Source of the DNA: a virus
Length of the DNA: 35,439 nt
Virus record (IMG/VR): IMGVR_UViG_3300025112_000073
Span: 1 to 35,439 of that record
Reading direction: 5' to 3' (one strand)
Position numbers and translations under genes: made by a program
The notes under the pieces: generated by a model
Database searches by the model: none
What the model was told of the DNA's origin: nothing
The model's input: the letters and a program-made list of their open reading frames with translations, nothing else
In this document: piece after piece, positions 20,042 to 28,069 of the stretch
How the letters are laid out: each line of letters begins with the position of its first letter
Numbering within the stretch: position 1 is the first letter of the stretch

Positions 20042-21414
20042 TGGACTATATAGACGAATCTGAACAAATTGATATGAAAACTCTAGCAGCAATTTCTACT
20101 GCTGCTGCTATGGGTGGAATAGGAACTATGAAAGCTACTTCTGGGAATATTGGGACTAGAGCTAAATATATAGATTATATGAGAAACTATTTACCTGGAT
20201 TTTATAGTAATAAATTTGGCTCTAAAGCATTGGCTTCTGGTAAAGAGGCTATTGCTGGGAATATATCTATAATGAAAAATATTGTTAATCCTAATATTTC
20301 ATATACACATGATGTTACTGGGCTTAGCCCTAGAGCATATGAGCAATTATTAGGGCAAGAAGAGCAGCTAAATTTTCTAAGAAATGAATCAAATAAGTTA
20401 TTAGAATTTGACCCTGAACTAAAAGTGAAGGGAAACACTGCTATATATGAAAAAAGTAAGAGACAAATCGCCCATATCCAAAAACAACAGCATTATAAAT
20501 TAGTTAATGACTATTCCAATAGATTTCTTTTTAATAATAAAGGACTAACAGCAACTGATGACGTTGCTAGATATGCCCAAAATTTTGTATCAAAAATTGA
20601 TAATCCAGTGGAAGCTCAGAAATATTTTGGTGGGGACAAAGATGCTATGAGATGGATTACAAAAGGTCAGGGTATAAAAAATCAACGGCATGCTCTTTAT
20701 TTGTTACATAAGAATCCTCCGAAAACTGGTGATGTCTTAAGAGGCATTCAATTTGATAACCGTGTATACAATACATTTGGAAACATGAATGAAATAGGAG
20801 GAGAGAAATTCTCAAATTTAACGCCTAAAAAAATGGAATCTGTTTTAAAAAAGAGTGGGTTATCGTGGAAAGAAATAAATGGGAAATACTTTTTTAAAGT
20901 GTCTCCACGAATGAAAGCGAATTATGATTGGGGTGGATACCAGGGCATAGTCGAATGGAATCCAAAGAAACGGGACAAGGTTAAATTCTATGCCAATGAT
21001 AAGCGTGATTTATTTAAAATGAAATTTGGAGGTAGAGATGTTATAAATGTCGTACAACCAAAAGAGATATCTATTCCTGAAGCTGAGGCTATCATTAGCG
21101 ATGAATTGGCCCCTAAAAAACAAAAAGAATTAGTTGAGAAAATTACAAGAAGAAAAAGAGCACCTAAAATAACTAAGATGGCTGCTAAGATATATAGTCC
21201 TGGTAACAATATAGCCTATGCAAAGGAAGTAACTGCTATTACGCAAGCTCAAAAAGAAATTTTAACGAAAAAGATTCCTATAAAAAATATAGTTAGATTT
21301 ATGGCGAAAAGATTTGGCTTTGGGTTAGCATCCGCAGGTATAAGCGGATTGGCAGTGTTGGCACTTATTGGAACAATCCAAATGATAAAAGATAGGGGAG
21401 AACAGGGCCAATAA
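20038..21414 (+). CDS. Last virion-block gene, unknown, C-terminal membrane span
   Basis: The 458-residue protein begins at an ATG that overlaps the giant gene's stop by four bases (ATGA); a second ATG follows directly. It opens with an Ala/Met/Gly-rich stretch (about 15-35). The body is Lys- and Asn-rich, and a clear hydrophobic span lies at about 428-448 with a charged tail. No domain was recognised. Coupling to the giant protein suggests a partner in the virion, for example an internal or membrane-inserting ejection component. It is the last right-pointing gene before the convergent boundary. Confidence 0.68.
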   Translation: MMDYIDESEQIDMKTLAAISTAAAMGGIGTMKATSGNIGTRAKYIDYMRNYLPGFYSNKFGSKALASGKEAIAGNISIMKNIVNPNISYTHDVTGLSPRAYEQLLGQEEQLNFLRNESNKLLEFDPELKVKGNTAIYEKSKRQIAHIQKQQHYKLVNDYSNRFLFNNKGLTATDDVARYAQNFVSKIDNPVEAQKYFGGDKDAMRWITKGQGIKNQRHALYLLHKNPPKTGDVLRGIQFDNRVYNTFGNMNEIGGEKFSNLTPKKMESVLKKSGLSWKEINGKYFFKVSPRMKANYDWGGYQGIVEWNPKKRDKVKFYANDKRDLFKMKFGGRDVINVVQPKEISIPEAEAIISDELAPKKQKELVEKITRRKRAPKITKMAAKIYSPGNNIAYAKEVTAITQAQKEILTKKIPIKNIVRFMAKRFGFGLASAGISGLAVLALIGTIQMIKDRGEQGQ

Positions 21415-21420
21415 CTAAAA

Positions 21421-21503
21421 TCCCTTAATATTCTCCCCCGTTGAGGGATAAGCTATCTTGGCGAGGTACACCAAGGAGTTATGTAGCTTATCATGCTACG
21501 TAA
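21421..21503. terminator. Structured convergent-gene boundary, likely bidirectional terminator
   Basis: Between the two convergent gene blocks lie nested inverted repeats. An outer stem joins 21448-21455 (ATAAGCTA) and 21484-21491 (TAGCTTAT), and an inner stem joins 21457-21461 (CTTGG) and 21471-21475 (CCAAG). A competing hairpin pairs 21479-21487 with 21495-21503 (GTAGC/GCTAC core) and shares bases with the outer stem, so both cannot form together. No long T-run follows either side, so termination is inferred from position and structure. Confidence 0.5.
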
Positions 21504-21703
21504 TTCTCGAAGTATTTGCATTCCTTCTCAACTATGCAGGGTTTATCAGCTTTCTCTGTGTTTAAAGTTTGAAAAACTGGTACCCATCCATTTCTTTTCA
21601 GGTATTCTTTGTCGATGTATAAACTACAACCTAGACAATTGCCTAAATTCCAATTAGCACAATCACGTTGTGCTTTCCTTCTTAGTTTCTGATCTTTCAA
21701 CAT
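21491..21703 (-). CDS. Small Cys-rich protein, putative zinc- or Fe-S-binding
   Basis: This 70-residue protein has Cys in the pattern DCANWNLGNCLGC, then PC and ECKYFE near the end: five to six Cys suited to binding a metal. From memory, similar CAN...GNC and CxYFE patterns occur in small phage and plasmid proteins of low-GC bacteria; the function is unknown. The gene overlaps the preceding MazG-like gene by 41 bases. A GAGG lies very close to the ATG. It is the last gene of the left-pointing block. Confidence 0.65.
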   Translation of the reverse strand: MLKDQKLRRKAQRDCANWNLGNCLGCSLYIDKEYLKRNGWVPVFQTLNTEKADKPCIVEKECKYFENYVA

Positions 21704-22187
21704 GTACCTCTTTTATGTCTTTACTTATCTGTTCTTTAGCGTATCTTTCTATTTCCTGATCTTCAAGATCACGAGCTACGGAATCATTATATTCGTCTTC
21801 ATTATATTCGTCTGCTGTCGTCGGTTCGAACTCTCTTCGTTCTTTCTCCTCCATCAGCCGTAACATATATGCAGCTAAATATACAGATAAATCTAGTGAT
21901 TCTTCAACAGCTTCATAAAAATTATCCCTTGTTATGTCATCCTTTGGCATTATTGGGATATTTTGATGATACTCCTTAGCACCTACATCTAATCTTTTTT
22001 TGATAAGATCGATGACTAGGTCATTATTTTGCTCTAGGTCTTTTATATCTCCTGATTCTTTATGCTTATCTATTTTGTTTTGCATTTCATCTATTCTAAG
22101 GGCCATATGTTTCATGGCGAAATCAGCTTCAAGTAAAGCTTGTTCAAGATATATCAGTTTGTTTTTTAGTACTTGTTTATTATTCAT
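21663..22187 (-). CDS. MazG-like protein (all-alpha NTP pyrophosphohydrolase-like)
   Basis: Starting at 22187, where ATGAATAA overlaps the preceding stop, the protein has 174 residues. The N-terminal half is a coiled coil. Residues about 75-115 read GAKEYHQN...NFYEAVEESLDLSVYLAAY, matching the EExxD-type metal-binding helix pair of MazG-like phage proteins, which hydrolyse nucleotide triphosphates or alarmones. The C-terminus is acidic. Upstream ATGs at 22199 and 22208 are possible but would lengthen the overlap. Assignment is from the helix motif only. Phage MazG-like genes usually sit with replication genes, as here. Confidence 0.62.
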   Translation of the reverse strand: MNNKQVLKNKLIYLEQALLEADFAMKHMALRIDEMQNKIDKHKESGDIKDLEQNNDLVIDLIKKRLDVGAKEYHQNIPIMPKDDITRDNFYEAVEESLDLSVYLAAYMLRLMEEKERREFEPTTADEYNEDEYNDSVARDLEDQEIERYAKEQISKDIKEVHVERSETKKESTT

Positions 22188-22440
22188 CGGATATCTCATA
22201 TTTTTCATATAAATCTTCTATAGGAATTATGACAAGTTTTATAGAATTTCTTAATACTTGTCTATCATACATTTCTACATCAGATTTTTCTACTTTGAAT
22301 TTTCCTGGATAAGTTAGATTACCATACTTATCTTTATGACTTATATTAACAATACATGGTAATCTAAATTCCGCTATTCCTATGGCACGAGTTTTCTTAC
22401 CCCCATGCCATATCGGTGTTTTAATTGTATAATTATTCAT
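22180..22440 (-). CDS. Small protein, unknown
   Basis: This 86-residue protein has alternating beta-like strands (WHGGKKTRAIGIAEFRLPCIVNI), an acidic end and one Cys. No family was recognised. The start overlaps the preceding stop by eight bases, and the next start overlaps this stop in the same AATGAATAA-like arrangement. SD support is weak, so it probably depends on coupled translation. The compact beta-rich layout could be an OB- or SH3-like fold, which is a guess. Confidence 0.6.
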   Translation of the reverse strand: MNNYTIKTPIWHGGKKTRAIGIAEFRLPCIVNISHKDKYGNLTYPGKFKVEKSDVEMYDRQVLRNSIKLVIIPIEDLYEKYEISDE

Positions 22441-22705
22441 TACAATTCTCAGATAACTTTGGGTCTGTATGATAATATTCTTCTATTCCAGTTTCTGAAC
22501 CAACTTCTGTAGCTGCATACATTTCTTTAGTTACAGGTATCTTTTTTTGGCTAATATCTTTAGATTTCATTGAATCTTCGATATCTCTGATAAGATCACT
22601 TACTTTACTCAAAGCGTCGGTGTTATTACTATTTATATAGAGCTCTCCTCTATAATTATTTAAAGCTGTCATAATAATTTCAGCTTGTTCACGATTTAAG
22701 TTCAT
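22433..22705 (-). CDS. Small acidic helical protein, unknown
   Basis: This 90-residue protein is helical in the first half (NREQAEIIMTALNNY, then ALSKVSDLIRDIEDSM) and acidic in the second. The ATG overlaps the preceding gene's TGA as ATGA, giving tight coupling. It has no metal site and no membrane span. No family was recognised; position within the replication block suggests an early accessory role only. Confidence 0.6.
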   Translation of the reverse strand: MNLNREQAEIIMTALNNYRGELYINSNNTDALSKVSDLIRDIEDSMKSKDISQKKIPVTKEMYAATEVGSETGIEEYYHTDPKLSENCNE

Positions 22706-22902
22706 TGCTTCTCCTGTTTTAATTCATTTATACTAATATCAGGATTACAATTACATAAATCTGCATTACGACCTTTTTTTGTATTTGATTTGCACCAATC
22801 ATCATGAGCAACATTCATTATATTAATTGAATTCTTTTTTATCAATCCTTCTACTATCCATTCTCCTATTTCATCTTTATAGTTTGATTTCTTTGTATTC
22901 AT
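22702..22902 (-). CDS. Small protein with Cys cluster, unknown
   Basis: The chosen start at 22902 gives 66 residues. It is supported by AGGAGG eight bases upstream and by a TAATG overlap with the HNH stop; the longer frame back to 22974 would lie inside the HNH gene. The protein has a helical front, then a DDWCKSN...LCNCNPD segment with three Cys that could bind a metal or be a small zinc knuckle. Function is unknown. Confidence 0.6.
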   Translation of the reverse strand: MNTKKSNYKDEIGEWIVEGLIKKNSINIMNVAHDDWCKSNTKKGRNADLCNCNPDISINELKQEKQ

Positions 22903-23342
22903 TAGTATCTTCCTCCTTTGGCTAATTTTCTTAGCACATATTCTTTTGTTTCGTCTTTTAAACATTCTACCCATTCCATAAGATATTTAAATTCATCTTC
23001 ATCTAATGGGCCTTTCCTGGTGTTACATGATTTGCAAATTAGCTGCAGGTTATCAATGACAGAGTCTCCATCTTTAGCCAACGGAATAATATGATCACAT
23101 ACCATATTTTTTAATGTCATTTTTTTATCACAGTATTTACATCCATCACCATAACTATTATAAAACATTTCACGAAGCTCATCCATCTCAATATCGAATA
23201 AAACTTGTGAATCTTCGGATCGTTTTTTAAGGGAGGATTTGAGACTTTGCATTTTTCTCTGAAGCTTTTTATAAGCAATCTTCCAATAAGTACGATGATG
23301 AGGTTCTAATACCTCTCGAAATGTTTTTTTATCATATTTCAT
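22902..23342 (-). CDS. HNH endonuclease
   Basis: This 146-residue protein has a Lys-rich helical N-terminus and a C-terminal HNH domain. CKYC is followed by CDHIIPLAKDG (His general base), NLQLICKSCN (central Asn and second Cys pair) and then a helix. The two CxxC pairs probably hold a structural zinc, and HNH enzymes nick or cut DNA with one metal ion. Free-standing phage HNH genes act as homing endonucleases or in packaging. The gene has no SD; its ATG directly abuts a long stem made by the 120-base leader, so access to the start may be controlled by RNA folding. Confidence 0.85.
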   Translation of the reverse strand: MKYDKKTFREVLEPHHRTYWKIAYKKLQRKMQSLKSSLKKRSEDSQVLFDIEMDELREMFYNSYGDGCKYCDKKMTLKNMVCDHIIPLAKDGDSVIDNLQLICKSCNTRKGPLDEDEFKYLMEWVECLKDETKEYVLRKLAKGGRY

Positions 23343-23460
23343 AATTATAAGGGCTCAGCGTTTTTTGCATTACTTCGCTTGTTAAAAGGCTTATGATACA
23401 TCGCTGGGCGTGTAAGAGGTCTTTGTCCTCCCCCTTTCAATCAACTGAGCCCTGATAATT
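23343..23460 (-). ncRNA. Structured leader or small RNA upstream of the HNH gene
   Basis: The gap between the Gp157 and HNH genes is closed by an 8-bp perfect stem, 23351-23358 (GGGCTCAG) with 23445-23452 (CTGAGCCC). It is extended by 23343-23348 with 23455-23460 across a two-base mismatch. Inside are GAGG/CCTC (23416-23419 with 23427-23430) and CAGCG/CGCTG (23356-23360 with 23402-23406); the last competes with the closing stem. The stem ends directly at the HNH start codon. An 18-codon frame also lies inside. I know no matching named RNA family with confidence. Confidence 0.5.
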
Positions 23461-23496
23461 TATTATTAAAAGAATGTAGCATACAAGTATTAATAA

Positions 23497-24054
23497 CTAT
23501 GTTCGCTTTACTCTTTTAACTTTTTTTATGTTTATGCCTTGTGGCATATCGCTTTCAGCGTTAAATGCTGATATTGCAGCTTTTCTCGCCTTTACTTTAT
23601 CTAATTTCTCAACAATCTCTACTTTTTTGAAATCATTAGATATAGTATGTGGATCAACGTCGACTGGGCCAAATGTTTCATAAAGCTTATACCTTGCAGT
23701 ATTAGTCTCGTATACTCCATCTTCGTTCCCAATTTCCATTATAACAGCTGGTAACAATTGCTTGTTAAAGAAGTCCTGTGTCTTTTTAAGTCCTCTTCGT
23801 CGTGACTTTAATCTGTCAATTTCATCTTTCAATGCTTCAACCTCTGCGTCAAGTAAGTATTCTTTCTTGTTAAGCTCAAGCATGAAGTGATCGACATTTT
23901 GTATTTTGGTCTTGATTACCCTATGTAGTGCTGTTCTCGCCTCTTCGAGGCTCCTGTGTTGTTCCATGTCGATGTCAGTGGCTTGCTCTATGTGCTCGAG
24001 TTGTTGATTTATATCAATGAGCTCGCAGACCAGTTCTCTTGTTGTTGCCATCAT
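23497..24054 (-). CDS. Gp157-family phage protein
   Basis: This 185-residue protein has an N-terminal helix (TRELVCELIDINQQLEHIE) and a long coiled coil (about 60-95, EVEALKDEIDRLKSRRRGLKK), then a mixed part and a basic tail. The helix-coil order, with a DRLKxRRR-type stretch followed by a polar C-terminus, fits the siphovirus Gp157 family, common in replication and recombination regions of phages of low-GC bacteria. Its role is not firmly known. It starts at ATGATG, overlapping the primase-helicase stop. Confidence 0.72.
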   Translation of the reverse strand: MMATTRELVCELIDINQQLEHIEQATDIDMEQHRSLEEARTALHRVIKTKIQNVDHFMLELNKKEYLLDAEVEALKDEIDRLKSRRRGLKKTQDFFNKQLLPAVIMEIGNEDGVYETNTARYKLYETFGPVDVDPHTISNDFKKVEIVEKLDKVKARKAAISAFNAESDMPQGINIKKVKRVKRT

Positions 24055-25883
24055 TCCTCCAAAATTGTGAAGTTCTTATTCATTATTTTACTATGTATAA
24101 CTTCAGGTTTCTTTTTTTTCAGTCTAAATGAAGGCGTCCATTCAAGCTCAATATCGAAGAGGTCACCATCACTATTCTTATATAGTGATACTTTTTTTCC
24201 TGCATCTTCAGCTGAGCCTGTGATACCAAGCACTTTTCTTGATGCATTTTCTATTGCTCCACTTCCTTTAGCTGCATATAAATCCATTATTTGATTTCTC
24301 GAATAGTCTCTTGACACTTGAGATATCTGTATAATGATAATATCTTCATTTACAGCTATATTAGATAGAGAGTGACTTATGTAATTAAGTTTTTCATACT
24401 CTCCTCTTTTATTGAACGGCACATCTACAAGGTCAATATAGTCTATTACAACACATTTAGGTTGTAATTGCTTTATCTTTTCTTGTATTTGCGGTATAGT
24501 GGGACTAATAGATTGCATTATGATGTGACTTAACTCTTGTTTGTGGTATTTATAAAGACTTTTATAATTTTTCATTACTGTATCTTTATTAGCTCCAGAA
24601 ACAATTTGTAAGTTTCTTCTATGCATCACATATCCTGATAGTTCTAATGATAAGAACAATGTTGGAATTTGTTTTTCTTTTATTATTTGATCGTGGTCAG
24701 CATTATAACCCAGTACAATATTTTGAGCTAATGCTGTTTTGTTTGCACCAGTCGATCCAAAGATAGTTACTAATTCTCCAGGATATACTGTTGCATCTTT
24801 GTCGTATACTCCTAAAGACTTAGCTAAATCAATTGTTCTTCCAGAGAAATCAGTTTCTAATCTTTCTGCTAACTCTGATTGTAATTGTTCACTATTCTTT
24901 ACATCTATCAAATAATCTTTTCTTTTGTAGTAGATACAATTTGGTTGACAATGATTATGCATTAACACATCTTTGCAACCATATTTATATCCACCACGAT
25001 AGGTGTCTTCTACCTTTTTAAGTACTATATCACTTCTCAATTGTCTACTATTCCACTCTAATAACGCAGCTTTAGCAGCTACACTAGGTATACCATGTCT
25101 AAAGAAATGAGATGCTATTCGCATCATAGTATTATTTCTTGATCCTTCTTCAGGGCCAAGTTTATACATCTTTTGAATGCAGGGTACAATGTTTCGTGGT
25201 TCCACATTAGATTCCATAACTCTTATCTTAGGAACTTTGGTAATTATTTTATTTTCTAATTCACCATCTCCCCAAATAGGTTCAGTCTCAATTATAATTC
25301 GTTTACTTGCTTCAGAATGTATCTCTTTAGCTGTAGATTCATTTATTTGATTGTGCGTTAATGGAATTTTATATAGATTAGATTTTTGATTTAAGGTATT
25401 TGGGCATCTATATATTGATGTTCTATTATATACTGCTAAATCTATATCACTGAATAAATTATTCATAGTTTCTTTAACAATAAATGGTAAATCAGTAGTT
25501 CCTTCTGGGAAATTAAAGACTTCTCCACTTATTATTATATGATATCCAGTTCCACTGAAATAGATATTGTAGGAGCGTTTGTGAACGTCTAGCTCTTCTA
25601 ATTCAAATAATATACCTTTTGTTTTATTAAGTGTATAATCATCAGAATTATCGCCTCTATCTATATCGATTAAAATATCTCTAATATATCGCTTACCTAA
25701 GAAATCTTTGAATGTTTTCCTTAGCTTATGATATTCTTTTCCTTCTTCATCATATAGATATAAACTTTTATAGACAGCATATTTATCACCATGCTCTAAT
25801 ATAACATCAATTATTTGTTCTTGCGGAATAAGGAGCCCTCTGTTTTGAGGGCTCCCTATCGCTACTTCGTGATAAAGTTCCAC
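24051..25883 (-). CDS. Primase-helicase: AEP-like primase fused to a RecA-fold helicase
   Basis: In this 610-residue protein, residues 60-180 carry primase motifs of the archaeo-eukaryotic (AEP) type: LIDIDRGD (D73, D75), SGTGYH (110-115) and YRCPNTLNQKSNLYKIPLT. A helical PriCT-like part follows, then a Cys/His patch (C303, C312, C316). A DnaB/RecA-fold helicase comes next, with GSTGANKT (376-383) as Walker A and VVIDYIDLVD (Asp481) as Walker B. It should prime and unwind DNA at the replication fork. Oddly, Walker A has Asn instead of the usual Gly before Lys, and the start appears to be GTG directly after the previous stop with no clear SD. A strong hairpin lies in its first codons. It is coupled to Gp157 downstream. 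Confidence 0.85.
   Translation of the reverse strand: MELYHEVAIGSPQNRGLLIPQEQIIDVILEHGDKYAVYKSLYLYDEEGKEYHKLRKTFKDFLGKRYIRDILIDIDRGDNSDDYTLNKTKGILFELEELDVHKRSYNIYFSGTGYHIIISGEVFNFPEGTTDLPFIVKETMNNLFSDIDLAVYNRTSIYRCPNTLNQKSNLYKIPLTHNQINESTAKEIHSEASKRIIIETEPIWGDGELENKIITKVPKIRVMESNVEPRNIVPCIQKMYKLGPEEGSRNNTMMRIASHFFRHGIPSVAAKAALLEWNSRQLRSDIVLKKVEDTYRGGYKYGCKDVLMHNHCQPNCIYYKRKDYLIDVKNSEQLQSELAERLETDFSGRTIDLAKSLGVYDKDATVYPGELVTIFGSTGANKTALAQNIVLGYNADHDQIIKEKQIPTLFLSLELSGYVMHRRNLQIVSGANKDTVMKNYKSLYKYHKQELSHIIMQSISPTIPQIQEKIKQLQPKCVVIDYIDLVDVPFNKRGEYEKLNYISHSLSNIAVNEDIIIIQISQVSRDYSRNQIMDLYAAKGSGAIENASRKVLGITGSAEDAGKKVSLYKNSDGDLFDIELEWTPSFRLKKKKPEVIHSKIMNKNFTILEE
25831..25856. promoter_or_regulatory. 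Strong hairpin inside the primase-helicase start
   Basis: A 9-bp perfect inverted repeat, 25832-25840 (GGAGCCCTC) and 25847-25855 (GAGGGCTCC), has a 6-base loop. It overlaps codons 10-17 of the primase-helicase. On the left-pointing transcript it is followed by TTATT, giving it a weak terminator look. It could attenuate transcription or hold the start region of the gene, but it could also be chance coding structure. Confidence 0.5.
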
Positions 25884-26519
25884 CTAGAACTTGTTTACAG
25901 AGCTACCAGCAGTGGTACTGGTCATGTCTCCGTTATTAACAGGTGCTTGGGTGTTATCGTGCTCAACAATGAATCTATTGGCTTTCATGTAAGTGATATA
26001 ATCTTCAAGGTCACTTCGACCGCGATCATTATTCTTTACAATTTTGGGACATACTTGAGTGTATGCTTTACCAGCTTTTTCATTCCACTTCTTATAAGTA
26101 AATATGTAATACTTATGTTCAGTGTCTGATTGAGAAACACCATAGTTGGCTTTTGTAAAATCATGGTTTAACAAACCTGCAATATCTTCTACAAGTTTAT
26201 CATTTCCATCGACCCATAAACCATCGGTGTTTACTCCGCCATCCCAACCAATTGCATCAGTGAAGTACAAGATTCTTTTGAGTAGACTACTCTGACCAGT
26301 TAAAGTATTATCACTTTCTCTGTCAAATGTGCCTAATAGGCTATATTTCCAGGGATATTGTGAGTTTTCATTTCTAAAGTAAATCTCTAGAAACATATCC
26401 ATATTCGGATATTCAGCTGATCTGTCCACTATATCGGTAAGTGTAACTGCTTGAAAACCAAGAAAGTTAACTCCTCCAGATGTAGGTGACTCTTGTTTAT
26501 AAGAACCTCTGTACGGCAT
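25884..26519 (-). CDS. Putative ssDNA-binding/recombination partner protein
   Basis: This 211-residue protein follows the Sak4-like ATPase with an AGGAG seven bases before its ATG. It is rich in aromatic and polar beta-strand residues (FLEIYFRNENSQYPWKYSLLG; KYYIFTYKKWN), compatible with an OB-like fold, and ends in a flexible Asn/Ser/Thr tail. Genes next to Sak4-type ATPases are often single-strand binding proteins, so that is the inferred role. It lacks the acidic tip of classical SSB, and I see no decisive motif. Confidence 0.5.
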   Translation of the reverse strand: MPYRGSYKQESPTSGGVNFLGFQAVTLTDIVDRSAEYPNMDMFLEIYFRNENSQYPWKYSLLGTFDRESDNTLTGQSSLLKRILYFTDAIGWDGGVNTDGLWVDGNDKLVEDIAGLLNHDFTKANYGVSQSDTEHKYYIFTYKKWNEKAGKAYTQVCPKIVKNNDRGRSDLEDYITYMKANRFIVEHDNTQAPVNNGDMTSTTAGSSVNKF

Positions 26520-26528
26520 TTATTACTC

Positions 26529-27392
26529 CTATTCTTCTTTGTATTTTAGGATTTCATTCATTACGCTATTGTAATCGAATTCAAGAACTTTCTGGGCTAG
26601 AGGTCTCAGCCTACTGCCTACAGTTCTTTCGTCGTATGCTTTAAAAGAAAGATAGAATTTACCATCTTCTTTATTAGCCATAGCGTACCCTATCACGTCT
26701 GCACTTGCAGTTAAAGCATAAGCTAAACCTCTTGGTAGCTCAGGCCCCAACTGACTCTTACCATCAGTTATGACAGTACTCTTTGCATGTGAAACAATCA
26801 CTAAATTCCTACTTAATGATTTACACAATACTTGGAATTTTTTAACAATATCAAGATTCTTCTTTCTGGCTTGTGCCCAGTCAGCACCCCATGAAGAACC
26901 CTCTCCCATTGCTGCTTGTCCTCTTTCATCACATACTTCAGCTTCAATCCATCTATTTATGTGATCAATAGTATCAATAACAATAGTATCGTAAGGTAAT
27001 TTTTTTAAATTATCCTTTAACCAATAGTATACTTCTACCATAGAATATACTTCTGTTGATTCTCCAACAGTTTCACCTGTTCTATTATAATATCCACGCT
27101 CTTCATTGGGCACTATTTCTGTAATAGGCTTACCCTTTTCTGTAACTTGTTTATTATCAATCATTTTGGGCCTTGTAGGTGTGTTTAAAGATGTAACTGT
27201 AACTGTATTAGCTCCATCTACAAAATCTGCACCTAAATCTGTATCTATTAATAGGCATCCCTCGGCTCCTTTGGGACTCCATTTACTGGCTTGAGTAGTT
27301 TTACCCGTTTTGGGTTGACCGATAAAATACCAGGTCAACCCATTAGGTAATTTAGTCCAGTCAGTGGATACTTTTCTAACTTGAATATCCAT
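26529..27392 (-). CDS. Sak4-like RecA-fold ATPase (AAA_24 type)
   Basis: In this 287-residue protein, Walker A is GQPKTGKTT near residues 26-34. The Walker B region (YDTIVIDTIDHI, then a DNA-facing helix) and LVIVSHAKS near 200 fit the small phage RecA/Sak4 ATPases that act in recombination and single-strand annealing. The start has AAGGAT before it, and the E1-like gene ends only eight bases upstream. The gene is followed by the presumed SSB and the primase-helicase, as expected for a replication-recombination module. Another phage nucleotide-binding protein of the same family remains possible. Confidence 0.75.
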   Translation of the reverse strand: MDIQVRKVSTDWTKLPNGLTWYFIGQPKTGKTTQASKWSPKGAEGCLLIDTDLGADFVDGANTVTVTSLNTPTRPKMIDNKQVTEKGKPITEIVPNEERGYYNRTGETVGESTEVYSMVEVYYWLKDNLKKLPYDTIVIDTIDHINRWIEAEVCDERGQAAMGEGSSWGADWAQARKKNLDIVKKFQVLCKSLSRNLVIVSHAKSTVITDGKSQLGPELPRGLAYALTASADVIGYAMANKEDGKFYLSFKAYDERTVGSRLRPLAQKVLEFDYNSVMNEILKYKEE

Positions 27393-27400
27393 AACTATCC

Positions 27401-28069
27401 TTATCTTGTTTTTACAATGAGGTTGTCAGTTCGCATTTCTAAAGGCATTAAACCTATCCAAATATAAGCATAATATGGTCTCTCAGCAATAACATTAAAG
27501 ATTTGGTCTACTCCAAATCCTCCAACAATTGATGCTGTAAAGATAGTATGCTTCATTGTACAGGGCTCTTGACTTATCTGATGAGAAGGAAGCCACGTAT
27601 CTAAATAATTGTCATTTTCTTTTGTAGCAACAATTATTTCCATAGCCATAGCTCCCATTCTTAGATCAATAAAGAATTTCCTGTTACTCTGTTCTAACCA
27701 CAGATTGTATGCAACAAGTCTACTCTCCATATTGTCAAGACAAGTAACCATCTTGGGCATTGTAGGACTTTTTTCATCATAATATTCATCATAGAATTTT
27801 ACTTCGTCTGGATTTACTGCATACATTTTAGAAACATTTTCTGCTACTTCAGCTTTAGGTTTACCTAATGCTCCTTGAGGATACATTGTAGTACTCAAGT
27901 TATGTTCTTCTAATATATCATGATCCCATCCTGTAATCTTTTTGAATCCCATTATCGAAAGTAGAGGTACCAGCTGTGAGCCGATACCTCCCAATCCCAA
28001 TATACCAATATGATTTAACTTAGCTTGAGGTATTAAATCCTTATTTCTTAAGAATCTGTTAGTAGTCAT
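27401..28069 (-). CDS. ThiF/E1-like adenylyltransferase of a ubiquitin-like system
   Basis: With the start at 28069 (ATG after GGAGG), the protein has 222 residues. Its Rossmann nucleotide loop is GLGGIG (25-30), followed by WDHD (D49, D51) and HNLS, with K70/K72, then CLDNMESR (D112) as in the ThiF/MoeB/E1 family. C170 in EPCTMKHTIFTASIVGG occupies the place of the Cys before the final helix in ThiF-type enzymes. It should adenylate the C-terminus of a ubiquitin-like protein with ATP and may form a thioester. CxxC zinc pairs typical of full ThiF are not evident. The start codon overlaps the JAB stop. Together with the upstream genes it completes an E1, E2, Ubl and JAB set. Confidence 0.85.
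   Translation of the reverse strand: MTTNRFLRNKDLIPQAKLNHIGILGLGGIGSQLVPLLSIMGFKKITGWDHDILEEHNLSTTMYPQGALGKPKAEVAENVSKMYAVNPDEVKFYDEYYDEKSPTMPKMVTCLDNMESRLVAYNLWLEQSNRKFFIDLRMGAMAMEIIVATKENDNYLDTWLPSHQISQEPCTMKHTIFTASIVGGFGVDQIFNVIAERPYYAYIWIGLMPLEMRTDNLIVKTR

Noticed and set aside
22902-22974. Longer start of the small Cys gene at 22974
   Set aside because: It would overlap the HNH gene by 73 bases, whereas AGGAGG and a TAATG junction support the start at 22902.
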